A stretch of DNA of 64,000 nt, taken from assembly GCA_031285405.1 (NCBI GenBank), contig JAITWH010000044.1, positions 117,981 to 181,980 of the forward strand, given 5' to 3'. The position numbers were made by a program, and so were the translations under genes. Shown here one piece after another: positions 25,447 through 33,351 of this stretch. The notes beneath the pieces are model-generated. The model saw nothing but the letters and a program-made list of their open reading frames with translations, did not search any database and had not been told where the DNA came from. The stretch comes from Alistipes sp. GTDB taxonomy: Bacteria > Bacteroidota > Bacteroidia > Bacteroidales > Rikenellaceae. Position 1 is the stretch's first letter. Each line of letters opens with the position of its first letter.

Positions 25447-27726
25447 ATGAGGTATGCCGAAATAATTTTGCCGATAGCGGGAGGGTGCTATACCTTCGGC
25501 GTGGAGGGCGACATGGCTGACGGCGTGACTGTTGGCAGTGCGGTGTCGGTGCAGTTCGGCGCGCGCAAGATCGTCGGCGGCATCGTGCGCAGTCTCACCT
25601 CCGAACGCCCGCCCTACAAGAATATCAAGCCGGTGCTGTCGCTGCTCTTCCCCGAACCGATCGTCACCGAGGGGCAGCTGCGACTGTGGGATTGGATGTC
25701 CGACTACTATATGTGTACCCTCGGCGAGGTGATGCGCGCGGCGCTCCCCTCGATGCTCAAACCGTCGGGATTCACTGCCGACGAGTTCGCCTCCGATGAG
25801 TTCCGACCTCGGCGCGTGCGGATGGTGGCTCTGACCCTTTGCAGCGAGGAGGCGTTGGCCGAGGCGTGCGAGGGGCTGCGACGTCGCGCCCCCAAGCAGT
25901 ACGACGCGTTGGTGGAGTTGGGCTCTTTCGGGCTCGACGGGGTTGCGGTTCCGAGGGAGAGGCTTCGGGCCGACTCGACGATCTTGGGTGCGCTCGAAAA
26001 AAAAGGGTTCGTCGTCATCACCGAGCGCGACGCAATCGAAGTCGACATCCTCCCCGAAGACAACGAGTTCCGCCTGCCGACTCTCTCCCCCGCCCAACAA
26101 ACCGCGTTGGAGGAGTTGCGCGAAAGTCTCCGCCGCCACAACGTGGCACTGCTGTTCGGCGTGCCGTCGAGCGGCAAGAGCGAGGTCTGCTTCCACGCTA
26201 TCGCCGGCACCCTCGCTCGGGGGCGCGACGTGCTGTTGCTGCTGCCCGAAATTTCGCTCACGACTCAGTTCGTGGGGCGCGTCCGTCGCGTCTTCGGCGA
26301 TCGTGTCGTGCTCTACCACTCGGGGCTGCCCGACCGTCGCCGCGCCGAGGCCTACATTCGACTCGCACGTTCCGAAGGGGGGGCGCTGATAGTGGGCACC
26401 CGCTCGTCGGTGTTTCTGCCGATGCCGCGACTCGGACTCGTGGTGGTCGACGAGGAGCAGGACGCCAGCTACAAACAGCACGACCCCGCCCCGCGATACA
26501 ACGCGCGCGACACCGCCGTCATGCTCGCCGACGGCAACGACGCGAAGGTGATCCTCGCCAGCGCCACCCCTGCTCTCGAAACTTGGGCTAACTCTCTGTC
26601 GGGGCGCTACGGATTGGTGGAGCTCGCCGAACGTTACGGCGGCACGGCGGCACCCGAAATAGTTACATCGGACACACTTCGCGCGGCCAAGCGCGGCGAG
26701 CGAAGGTCGCACTTCAACAAGGAGCTGTCGGACGAGATCAAGGGGGCGCTCGCGCGCGGCGAGCAGACGATCCTGTTTCAGAATCGTCGCGGGGTGGCCC
26801 CCTTCGTCGAGTGCGCAGACTGCGGCCACGTGCCCCGATGCGCCCACTGCGGCATTCCGATGACCGCTCACCGCACCTCGCTACGATGTCACTACTGCGG
26901 CGCGTCGGAGGCGATGCCTGCGCAGTGTCCCGCGTGTGGAGGTCGGGGTCTTGAGACTCGCGGGTTTGGGACTGAAAAAATCGAAGAGGAGTTGGCGCGG
27001 CTATTCCCCGAGGCGCGCATAGCTCGGCTCGATCGCGACAGCGCAACTTCGCAACGCGCCTACGCACGCATCATCGGCGACTTCGAGGCGGGCGCGACCG
27101 ACATACTTGTCGGAACACAGATGATAACCAAGGGGTTGGACTTCGCGGGGGTGTCGTTGGTGGGAGTGCTCAACGCCGACAATCTTGTGAACCATCCCGA
27201 CTTCCGCGCCTCCGAACGCGCCTACGCACTCATCGCGCAGGTGGTCGGACGAGCGGGACGCAGGGGCCAAAGGGGAAAAGTCGTAATCCAGACCGCCTCG
27301 CCCGACAGTCGCCTGATTGCCCAGGCCGCGGCGGGGGACTATCGCGCGATGGCGGCCGAGATGCTTGCCGAGCGCGCCATGTATGGCTATCCGCCTGCGT
27401 CGAGGCTTGTGTCTCTTATGTTACGCCACGCCGACCGCGAGGTGCTCAACGCCGCCGCCCGACGATTCGCCGAGCTGCTGAGGCCCGACTTCGGCGATCT
27501 GCTGTTGGGGCCGCAACCTCCCGTGGTCGAAAAAATAAAGGGCGAGTTCGCCCTTATGTTTCTGCTGAAGGTTCCGCGCGGGAACTTCTCGTCTGCCGGT
27601 GGCCGCGCAGTGACACCTCGCGCGATGTCGGCGGTGCGCGAAATTGTGCAGAGAGCCATCCGCACCCTCGCCGCCGACCCCGCCTTTCGCCGCGTCACCG
27701 TCACCCCCGACGTCGATCCGCAATAG
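25447..27726 (+). CDS. priA: Primosomal protein N' (PriA helicase)
   Basis: Restarts stalled replication forks by loading the replicative helicase. Seen: 759 residues from ATG at 25447, chosen because the protein then begins YAEIILPIAGGCYTF, the usual DNA-binding N-terminus. Walker A is GVPSSGKSEV, with Pro-Ser in place of the common Thr-Gly, and Walker B is VVDEEQDASY (DEEQ rather than DEEH). Eight zinc-binding cysteines run from ECADCGHVPRC to CPACGG (about 455-500). The Gly-Arg-rich motif QVVGRAGRRGQRG is present. Divergent from dnaE; convergent with a lipoprotein gene across a palindrome array. Confidence 0.96.
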   Translation: MRYAEIILPIAGGCYTFGVEGDMADGVTVGSAVSVQFGARKIVGGIVRSLTSERPPYKNIKPVLSLLFPEPIVTEGQLRLWDWMSDYYMCTLGEVMRAALPSMLKPSGFTADEFASDEFRPRRVRMVALTLCSEEALAEACEGLRRRAPKQYDALVELGSFGLDGVAVPRERLRADSTILGALEKKGFVVITERDAIEVDILPEDNEFRLPTLSPAQQTALEELRESLRRHNVALLFGVPSSGKSEVCFHAIAGTLARGRDVLLLLPEISLTTQFVGRVRRVFGDRVVLYHSGLPDRRRAEAYIRLARSEGGALIVGTRSSVFLPMPRLGLVVVDEEQDASYKQHDPAPRYNARDTAVMLADGNDAKVILASATPALETWANSLSGRYGLVELAERYGGTAAPEIVTSDTLRAAKRGERRSHFNKELSDEIKGALARGEQTILFQNRRGVAPFVECADCGHVPRCAHCGIPMTAHRTSLRCHYCGASEAMPAQCPACGGRGLETRGFGTEKIEEELARLFPEARIARLDRDSATSQRAYARIIGDFEAGATDILVGTQMITKGLDFAGVSLVGVLNADNLVNHPDFRASERAYALIAQVVGRAGRRGQRGKVVIQTASPDSRLIAQAAAGDYRAMAAEMLAERAMYGYPPASRLVSLMLRHADREVLNAAARRFAELLRPDFGDLLLGPQPPVVEKIKGEFALMFLLKVPRGNFSSAGGRAVTPRAMSAVREIVQRAIRTLAADPAFRRVTVTPDVDPQ

Positions 27727-27824
27727 TGTTACAAAAGACACACTTTTGCCCAAAGCGTTACAAATGTCACACTTGCAAAAGTGTTACATATGGCACACTT
27801 CTCGAAACGTTACATTTGTTACGT
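27726..27824. repeat. Array of four spaced palindromes (third array)
   Basis: Palindromic 18-mers at 27726-27743, 27755-27772, 27781-27798 and 27807-27824, centres 29, 26 and 26 bp apart, with the shared core (G/A)(T/C)GTTACANNNGNNAC. They resemble the arrays at 6910 and 39551 but are more varied in sequence and spacing, and lack a T-run terminator at one end. The array lies between the convergent priA and lipoprotein genes. A possible TACATTTG at 27811-27818 lies inside the last palindrome. Confidence 0.65.
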
Positions 27825-27853
27825 TTTAGCGACCGTAGACCTTGAGTCCCACC

Positions 27854-28417
27854 CTAATTCGCCGCCGCCGTTGCGGCTTTCACGATGTGCAGGTTCAGCG
27901 AGTTGTCGGTACGCGCCCCTTCGCCCAATCCGCTCTCGACCCAGATCGCCTCGTGCATCGTGGGCTCCTCGTTCTTGCCGTTGGAGGCTGCGTAGAGGTC
28001 GAACCTCACCTCGCTCATCGTGCCGTCGCCCCAATTGATGTTGAAGCTCTCGGCATGGTAGTTCTTGGTGTCGGCGCTGAACTCGCCGAACACCAACCTG
28101 ACAAGACTGTTCTCAGTCTCGTAGTAGCCGATCAGTCGAAACGGGTTGCGGCCGTTGGCGTTCCACTGAGGCAGCACTCGCTCGGCCCTCGTGTTGGGCT
28201 CTTCGAACACCAAGGGGTAGGTCGCCCCGTCGTAGGAGATCGACACGCGGTTGTCGCGCATGCTCTCGGGATGATAGGCGTCGAACAAGTTTTTCCCGTC
28301 GCCGTCCCTCAGGTCGATCACGATCTCGGTGTTGTAGAAGTCCCACTGCTTCTCCTCTTCGCACCCCGCGAGCAGCATCGCCGCCAGCGCGATCGTGTAA
28401 AACACAAATTTCTTCAT
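27854..28417 (-). CDS. Hypothetical lipoprotein
   Basis: A 187-residue lipoprotein of no recognised family. Seen: start at ATG 28417 gives the signal MKKFVFYTIALAAMLLAGC with lipobox L-A-G-C, Cys at about residue 19, followed by an acidic EEE. The mature part is probably a beta-rich envelope domain. The last residues KAATAAAN and the stop are encoded by an AACG-hairpin element (GCCGCAACGGCGGC, 27864-27877), so the native C-terminus may have been replaced. It is the last gene after DAHP synthase in the aromatic operon, 35 bases downstream, but no functional link is evident. Confidence 0.7.
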   Translation of the reverse strand: MKKFVFYTIALAAMLLAGCEEEKQWDFYNTEIVIDLRDGDGKNLFDAYHPESMRDNRVSISYDGATYPLVFEEPNTRAERVLPQWNANGRNPFRLIGYYETENSLVRLVFGEFSADTKNYHAESFNINWGDGTMSEVRFDLYAASNGKNEEPTMHEAIWVESGLGEGARTDNSLNLHIVKAATAAAN

Positions 28418-28452
28418 AGCGTGTGTAGTTTCGCGCAAGTTAGCAATAATTT

Positions 28453-29529
28453 CTACAATTCAGCATCCTGCATCACGTTGTTCTGCCGGTTGATGCTCTC
28501 CAAGTGTATCGCTTCGAGGATGCCGTTGAGGAATTCGCGGTCGAGACCCAGTTTGTCGGTCTGCGACAGGATGCGCTCCTTGATGGCGCCCCAGCGCGAC
28601 GACTGCAGGATGGCCACGTCGTTGGCTTTTTTGACCCGTCCGATGTCGTCGCTGATCTTCATGCGGCGACTCAGCAGCGAGAAGAGCTCGGTGTCGATCT
28701 GGTCGATCTGGTCTCTCAGCATGTCGATCGCCTTGACGTACTCGGGGTCGTCGACCGCCTCGGCCCTCCAGTTCACGCTGCGCACCAACCTCTCCAACTC
28801 GCCCGGAATCAGCTGCTGCTTCGAGTCGCTGAGCGCCTGCGCCGGACACACGTGACTCTCGACGATCAGACCGTCGTACCGCAGGTCGGCCGCCGCCTGC
28901 GACAGCTCGTACAGATACTCCACCGTGCCCGACATGTGCGACGGGTCGGCGATCATCATCATCTCCGGAAAACGGCTGCGCATCTCGAACGCCAACGGCC
29001 ACATCGGCGCGTTGCGATAGCGGCTCTGGCCGTAGTACGAGAACCCCCTGTGTATCAGCCCGATGCTCTCCATCGGAATGCCCACCGCCGCAAACCTCTT
29101 CACCGCCCCCGCCCACAGGTCGATGTCGGGGTTCACCGGATTCTTAATCAGCACCGGCACGCCGCTACCCTTCAGCGCGTCGGCGATCTCCTGCACCGCG
29201 AACGGGCTCACCGTCGTGCGAGCGCCAATCCACACGCAGTCGATATCGAACTCCAGCGCACTCTCCACATGCTTGGCCGACGCAACCTCAACCGAGATCG
29301 GCAGACCCGTCAGCCTCCTCGCCTCCGCCATCCAGGCAAGCCCCTTCAGTCCGACACCCTCGAACGTGCCGGGCGATGTGCGAGGTTTCCAAACACCCGC
29401 ACGCAACACATCCACAACACCCGTCTCAGCCAACCTAACACACGTCTCCAACGTCTGCTCCTTAGTCTCAGCACTGCACGGCCCCGAAATTATCAACGGA
29501 CGCTTTACTCCTAATTTGAAATTTTCCAT
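28453..29529 (-). CDS. aroF: DAHP synthase-chorismate mutase fusion
   Basis: Bifunctional enzyme: the N-terminal domain condenses phosphoenolpyruvate and erythrose 4-phosphate (first step of the shikimate pathway); the C-terminal AroQ-type domain turns chorismate into prephenate. Seen: 358 residues. DAHP synthase motifs GPCSAET, RAGVWKPRTSP, KNPVNPDIDLWAGA and DPSHMSG lie in residues 15-210. The mutase domain (about 265-358) has IDMLRDQIDQIDTELFSLLSRR and the helix with RVKKAND. The symbol is provisional. It is the fourth enzyme gene of the pheA operon, separated from tyrA by composite element B. The fused mutase may also provide feedback control. Confidence 0.94.
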   Translation of the reverse strand: MENFKLGVKRPLIISGPCSAETKEQTLETCVRLAETGVVDVLRAGVWKPRTSPGTFEGVGLKGLAWMAEARRLTGLPISVEVASAKHVESALEFDIDCVWIGARTTVSPFAVQEIADALKGSGVPVLIKNPVNPDIDLWAGAVKRFAAVGIPMESIGLIHRGFSYYGQSRYRNAPMWPLAFEMRSRFPEMMMIADPSHMSGTVEYLYELSQAAADLRYDGLIVESHVCPAQALSDSKQQLIPGELERLVRSVNWRAEAVDDPEYVKAIDMLRDQIDQIDTELFSLLSRRMKISDDIGRVKKANDVAILQSSRWGAIKERILSQTDKLGLDREFLNGILEAIHLESINRQNNVMQDAEL

Positions 29530-29553
29530 ACTTTTTATTTATTCGTCTCTATC

Positions 29554-29850
29554 GCGACTTTTAAAAAAGTCGCCCAAAAATTTTTAGAGAAACTTCGTTT
29601 CTCGATATTTAGTGTTCGGATTTTGCGGCAGGGCGAATGCCCTGCTACTATTTTTAATTAAAATCTGATCTCGAAAATGAATTTTCGGAGTCAGATTTTC
29701 ATCTAAAATAGTGTTGCACTGCGTGCAACCGCAAAATACCGGGCGGAACGCCGCCTGCGTTTTTAGCTACGCAAAATAAATCGCTGCGGCCGTTGCCGCA
29801 ATCTTTTTGGTTACTTTTGGGATTTTCCAAAAGTAACATTCTGCGTAGCT
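29554..29850. repeat. Composite hairpin element B (full length)
   Basis: This fills the 331-base gap between tyrA and the DAHP synthase gene. In plus-strand order: GCGACTTTT hairpin (29554-29573), GAGAAACTTCGTTTCTC (29587-29603), inner module 29621-29736 bounded by TTTTGCGG and CCGCAAAA, two AACG hairpins with different stems (29742-29755 and 29786-29799), and the GTTACTTTTGG hairpin (29810-29837). The inner module contains GCAGGGC...GCCCTGC, a 64-bp inverted repeat and GTTGCACTGCGTGCAAC. It has the reverse orientation to element D. Confidence 0.85.
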
Positions 29851-29860
29851 AAGAGTCTGT

Positions 29861-30703
29861 TCAGGGCAAAATTCGTTTAATCGTGTTTGCTTTTTGCATG
29901 GCGGCACGCAGTCCTTCTCTATCGTTTCGTTCTAACATTCGTCTGAGGATTTGTAGCTGGTGTATATGTTCTCTCAGGACATCGAGGACGTTGTACTTAT
30001 TGCCGGCGAAGATCGGGAGCCATGTGTCGGGCGACGATTTCGCGAGTCTCACGGTACTCTCGAACCCGCCTCCGGCGAGGTCGAAGATGTGCTCCTCTTC
30101 GCGCTCTTTTTCGAGCACGGTGAGGGCGAGGGCGAACGAGGTGATGTGCGAGATGTGGGAGATGTAGGCGGCATGGAGGTCCTGTTCGGCGGCCGACATG
30201 TAGATGACGGGCGAGCCGACACGCGCCCAGATCGCCTCGACGGCGCCGAGTGCGTCGGGTGCCGACAGTTCGCGATCGCATATCACCGTTGTCCGCCCTG
30301 TGAAGGCTCCGTGTTGCGCCGCGGCGGGGCCGCTGAACTCGGTGCCCCACATCGGGTGGGTAGCCACGAAGCGTCCGCGCGCGGGGTGTTGCTCGATCAC
30401 CTCGCACAGCTCCTCTTTGATCGACCCCATGTCCATCACCGTCTGGGACGCACGCACGCGGTTGAGGATTCGCGTGGCGAGGATGGGCGTCACGTCGACC
30501 GGCGTTGCGAGGACAATCAGGTCGGCCTGCTCCACCGCCTCGTCGTGCGTCGCGATGCGATCGACGAGGCCCAACTCCAGCGCCTTGGCCGCGTTCTCGG
30601 CCGACGCGTCGACGCCGACGATATCTCCCGCAATCCCATGATCCCTGAGTGCCAGCGCGAACGACCCGCCGATCAACCCCAGCCCAAAAATTGCCGCTGT
30701 CAT
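29861..30703 (-). CDS. tyrA: Prephenate dehydrogenase
   Basis: Oxidises and decarboxylates prephenate to 4-hydroxyphenylpyruvate, the tyrosine branch. Seen: 280 residues from ATG at 30703. The Rossmann motif AAIFGLGLIGGSFALAL starts at residue 3, THPMWGTEFSG carries the substrate-binding His (about residue 115), and SHISHITSFALAL lies in the helical C-terminal domain. No ACT domain is present, so control probably lies at the attenuator. Its ATG overlaps the aminotransferase stop (30700-30703), implying translational coupling. Nineteen codons of open frame upstream are rejected. Confidence 0.94.
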   Translation of the reverse strand: MTAAIFGLGLIGGSFALALRDHGIAGDIVGVDASAENAAKALELGLVDRIATHDEAVEQADLIVLATPVDVTPILATRILNRVRASQTVMDMGSIKEELCEVIEQHPARGRFVATHPMWGTEFSGPAAAQHGAFTGRTTVICDRELSAPDALGAVEAIWARVGSPVIYMSAAEQDLHAAYISHISHITSFALALTVLEKEREEEHIFDLAGGGFESTVRLAKSSPDTWLPIFAGNKYNVLDVLREHIHQLQILRRMLERNDREGLRAAMQKANTIKRILP

Positions 30704-31875
30704 AACTTCGCGGCGACGACCTTGTCGACAGCTTTTGCCAACAGGTCGGCGGGCACGCACAGCGAGATTCGGATGCAGCGACGACCCTCGCTTCCGAACA
30801 CCCCTCCCGGGACTATGAACACCCCAGCCTTCTCAAGCACCATGTCCGAGAATTCGAATCCGTCGCCCGTCCACGAGTCGGGCAGGTCGGCCCAGATGAA
30901 GAGCCCCGCCTGACCCTTGCGGTAGCTGCAGCCCAGCGCGTCCAACAGTTTGAATCCCTCCTTTTCGCGAGCGTAGTAGGTTGCGTTGAGCTCGGTGAAC
31001 CACTCATGATCCAACTCCAGTGCGGCGGCGGCGGCGGCCTGAATGGGGAAGAACATCCCCGAGTCCATGTTGCTCTTGAACCTGAGCACATCGCTGATCC
31101 AGTCGGCGCGACCGGCCAACGAGCCCACACGCCATCCGGCCATGCTGTGCCCCTTCGACAGCGAGTTGAGCTCCATCGCGACGTTCTTCGCCCCCTCGAC
31201 CGACAGGATGCTCAGGCGCATGTCGTTGCGAATGAAACTGTAAGGGTTGTCGTGCAGCAGCATGATGTTGTGCTTGGCGGCAAAGGCGACCAACTTCTCG
31301 AACAGCGCCACCGTCGGCACAGTTCCCGTCGGCATGTTGGGGTAGTTGCAGATCATGATCTTGACCCTCGACAGATCCATCTTCTCCAACTCCTCGAAGT
31401 CGGGCAGGTATCCGTTCTCCGCCTTCAGCGCGTAGGGCACAGGTTTCGCACCCGCCAGCGTTACCCCGCCCGTGTAGGTCGGATAGCCCGGGTTGGGAAT
31501 CAACGCCTCGTCGCCCTCCTGCAGAAAGGTCATGCAGACATGCACGATACCCTCCTTCGATCCCAACAGCGGCAGAATCTCGTTCTTGGGATTGAGCTCA
31601 ACGCCGTACCACTTCGCGTACCACTTCGCAAACGCACCCCTCAGCAGATCGCTCCCGTGATAGGGCTGATAGCCGTGCACCTCGGGCCTCAACGCCGAGG
31701 TGTACAACGCCTCAGTCACACTCGCGGGAGGCGGAAGGTCGGGACTGCCAATACCCAACGCCACAATGTCACGCCCCGACGCCTTCAACTCGGCAATCTG
31801 CTTGTTCTTCTGCGAAAAATAGTACTCCTTGATCGTGTCAAGCCTTCCGGCACATGCAATTTCAACTCTTTTCAT
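30700..31875 (-). CDS. Aromatic/prephenate aminotransferase (class I/II)
   Basis: PLP-dependent aminotransferase, by position the last step to phenylalanine and tyrosine or the amination of prephenate. Seen: 391 residues with IVALGIGSPDLPPP, YPNMPTGTVP (substrate-binding Asn), the aspartate in LLHDNPYSFI, the PLP lysine in NSLSKGHSMAGWRVG (about residue 235), and RISLCVP. Sequence alone does not separate aromatic, aspartate and diaminopimelate aminotransferases; the operon decides. It overlaps tyrA by four bases and follows pheA after composite element C. Confidence 0.9.
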   Translation of the reverse strand: MKRVEIACAGRLDTIKEYYFSQKNKQIAELKASGRDIVALGIGSPDLPPPASVTEALYTSALRPEVHGYQPYHGSDLLRGAFAKWYAKWYGVELNPKNEILPLLGSKEGIVHVCMTFLQEGDEALIPNPGYPTYTGGVTLAGAKPVPYALKAENGYLPDFEELEKMDLSRVKIMICNYPNMPTGTVPTVALFEKLVAFAAKHNIMLLHDNPYSFIRNDMRLSILSVEGAKNVAMELNSLSKGHSMAGWRVGSLAGRADWISDVLRFKSNMDSGMFFPIQAAAAAALELDHEWFTELNATYYAREKEGFKLLDALGCSYRKGQAGLFIWADLPDSWTGDGFEFSDMVLEKAGVFIVPGGVFGSEGRRCIRISLCVPADLLAKAVDKVVAAKL

Positions 31876-31917
31876 GACTTTTTTATTTTTTTATAAGGTT
31901 TCTATTTTTTTCGTCAC

Positions 31918-32233
31918 GTCACTTTTTGCAAATCCAAAAAGTGACCAAAAAGATTGCCGGAACGCCGGCAGCGGCGGCAACGGCCGCAGCGATTTATTTT
32001 GCGTAGCTAAAAACGCTGGCGGCGTTCCGCCCGGGTTTTGCGGCGGGCGGAGCCCGTCTACTATTTTTAATTGAAATTCTGATCTCGAAAATAAATTTTC
32101 GGAGTCAGAATTTCAATTAAAAATAGTGTTGCACTGCGTGCAACCCGCAAAACCGAACCCTCAAAATCGAGAAACGAAGTTTCTCTAAAAATTTTTGGTG
32201 CACCTTTTTTAAAAGGTGCGGTTCTGCGTAGCA
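31918..32233. repeat. Composite hairpin element C (inner module inverted)
   Basis: It occupies most of the 403-base gap between pheA and the aminotransferase gene. Order: GTCACTTTTTG hairpin (31918-31945), three AACG hairpins (31956-31969, 31974-31987, 32018-32031), inner module 32036-32152 bounded by TTTTGCGG and CCGCAAAA, GAGAAACGAAGTTTCTC (32169-32185), and GCACCTTTTTTAAAAGGTGC (32200-32219). The inner module runs opposite to that of elements B and D relative to the flanks. The outer stems carry paired base changes compared with A, B and D. Confidence 0.85.
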
Positions 32234-32242
32234 AAAACCACC

Positions 32243-32282
32243 ATAACTAAAAACTTAGTTATATAACTAAATCCTTAGTTAT
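32243..32282. repeat. Palindrome doublet supplying the pheA stop
   Basis: Two adjoining 20-mers of the form ATAACTAANNNNTTAGTTAT. The TAA stop of pheA (32279-32281) is the TAA inside the last palindrome. An identical layout ends pepD at 52167-52206. Confidence 0.8.
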
Positions 32283-33091
32283 GGCCGGCCGTTGGGGTAT
32301 ACTCCGTAGACGTGTACCTCTTCGGTTGCTCGTACAAGTCGTTCGAGGTTTGCGGCGTAGACCTCGGGCGAAGGGAATTCGATGTCGATGTGGAACATGT
32401 AGTGCCACGGCTCGGCGGGAATGGGGTGCGACTGCAGGCGCGACATGTTGACTCCGTCGAGCACCTCCAGCGCCCTCACGAGCGAGCCTTGCCTGTGGTC
32501 GGTCTTGAAGTATAGCGACGCTTTGTTTGCGCGAGGGTCGGTGAGCAGATCCTGCACTTTGATCACCACGAAACGTGTGTAGTTGTTTTTGATGGTGTTG
32601 ATTTCGGGGGCGACGATCTCCAGACCGTAGAGTCGCGCGGCGCGTTCGCTGGCGATGGCGGCCGAGGTGCGCGAACCGCTCTCCGCGATGTCGCGTGCGC
32701 TCAGTGCGGTGTCCTCGCTCTCGACCAAGCGCCAGTCTGGATGTGTGTCGAGAAAGTTGTGGCACTGATGCAGCGCCATGGGGTGGCTTTCGACCTCGGT
32801 GATCTCGTCGAGCGTGACGCCCGGCAGCGCCATGAGGTTCTGCACGATCCGCAGATAGACCTCGCCGGCGACCTGCACCCCCGCCTCCTGCAGAATGCCG
32901 TAGTTGGCGATGATGGTTCCGGCGATGGAGTTCTCGACCGCCATCAGGCCGTAGGCCGCCTCGCCGCTCTTGACCCTGCGCGCCACCTCGCGAAATGTCG
33001 CGCACGGGACGATCTCGATCTCCGTGTCGAAGTGTTGTTCGGCGGCTATCTGGTGGAAGCTGCCCTCGTAACCCTGTATCGCTATCTTCAT
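32279..33091 (-). CDS. pheA: Prephenate dehydratase with ACT domain
   Basis: Turns prephenate into phenylpyruvate, the phenylalanine branch. Seen: 270 residues. The periplasmic-binding-like catalytic domain has IAIQGYEGSFHQ, LMAVENSIAGTI and the catalytic NYTRFVVI (about residues 173-180). A C-terminal ACT domain (KASLYFKTDHRQGSLVRAL onward, about 192-265) should bind phenylalanine for feedback inhibition. It is the first structural gene of the aromatic operon. Its transcription is predicted to be controlled by the leader-peptide attenuator at 33137-33301. Confidence 0.95.
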   Translation of the reverse strand: MKIAIQGYEGSFHQIAAEQHFDTEIEIVPCATFREVARRVKSGEAAYGLMAVENSIAGTIIANYGILQEAGVQVAGEVYLRIVQNLMALPGVTLDEITEVESHPMALHQCHNFLDTHPDWRLVESEDTALSARDIAESGSRTSAAIASERAARLYGLEIVAPEINTIKNNYTRFVVIKVQDLLTDPRANKASLYFKTDHRQGSLVRALEVLDGVNMSRLQSHPIPAEPWHYMFHIDIEFPSPEVYAANLERLVRATEEVHVYGVYPNGRP

Positions 33092-33136
33092 ACTATTTGT
33101 GTTTTGCGTAGCTAAAAATAGTTGCGGCCGCCCTCA

Positions 33137-33169
33137 CAAAAAAGTCCCAACCTCTTTCGTGGTCGGGAC
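33137..33169 (-). terminator. Attenuator terminator in the pheA leader
   Basis: On the minus strand GTCCCGACC (33161-33169) pairs with GGTTGGGAC (33144-33152) across an eight-base loop, followed by TTTTTTG (33137-33143). It stands 46 bases before the pheA start and downstream of its promoter, so it must be conditional. Confidence 0.85.
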
Positions 33170-33224
33170 ATCTTTGTTTTTTTGCGCACCTGCGTTGTTG
33201 TTACAGACAAAGAGACTCCCGACC
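33161..33224 (-). promoter_or_regulatory. pheA antiterminator stem
   Basis: GGTCGGGAGTCTCTTTGT (33207-33224) can pair with ACAAAGATGTCCCGACC (33161-33177), forming a stem that uses the 5' arm of the terminator, so the two structures exclude each other. The upstream arm overlaps codons 17-22 of the leader peptide. A ribosome stalled in the Tyr/Phe run leaves most of that arm free, and one that reaches the stop codon covers it. Confidence 0.8.
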
Positions 33225-33272
33225 GCTCTCGCAGTAAAAATAAAAACGCTTAAAATATGTCGAAATTCTCAT
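33201..33272 (-). CDS. pheL: Phe/Tyr-rich leader peptide of the pheA operon
   Basis: A 23-codon frame from ATG 33272 to TAA 33201, too short for routine gene calling. Codons 6-13 read Y-F-K-R-F-Y-F-Y, that is, six aromatic codons of eight (three TTT for Phe, TAT, TAT and TAC for Tyr). Known: such runs sense charged tRNA in classical attenuation. Inferred: shortage of Phe-tRNA or Tyr-tRNA stalls the ribosome here, favouring the antiterminator and expression of the operon that makes both amino acids. The upstream AAGAGA is a weak ribosome site. The symbol follows the E. coli convention and implies no homology. Confidence 0.8.
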   Translation of the reverse strand: MRISTYFKRFYFYCESGRESLCL

Positions 33273-33293
33273 CGTCTCTTTTGCTTGAAGCGA

Positions 33294-33301
33294 CAAATAT
33301 A
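33294..33301 (-). promoter_or_regulatory. pheA operon -7 element
   Basis: TATATTTG on the minus strand, 21 bases before the leader-peptide ATG. No good TTG is found 19-20 bases further upstream, where the divergent nadC promoter begins. Confidence 0.55.
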
Positions 33302-33322
33302 GGTACTTTTTCTTTTTTTCGC

Positions 33323-33330
33323 TACTTTTG
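33323..33330 (+). promoter_or_regulatory. nadC -7 element
   Basis: TACTTTTG, 21 bases before the nadC ATG and 21 bases from the opposing pheA element, so the two divergent promoters share their upstream regions. Confidence 0.55.
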
Positions 33331-33351
33331 GGACGTTATAAATCGAAAAAT

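Noticed and set aside
33092..33200. Riboswitch upstream of pheA
   Set aside because: The leader peptide with aromatic codons and the terminator/antiterminator pair explain the region fully; no known aptamer core was recognised.
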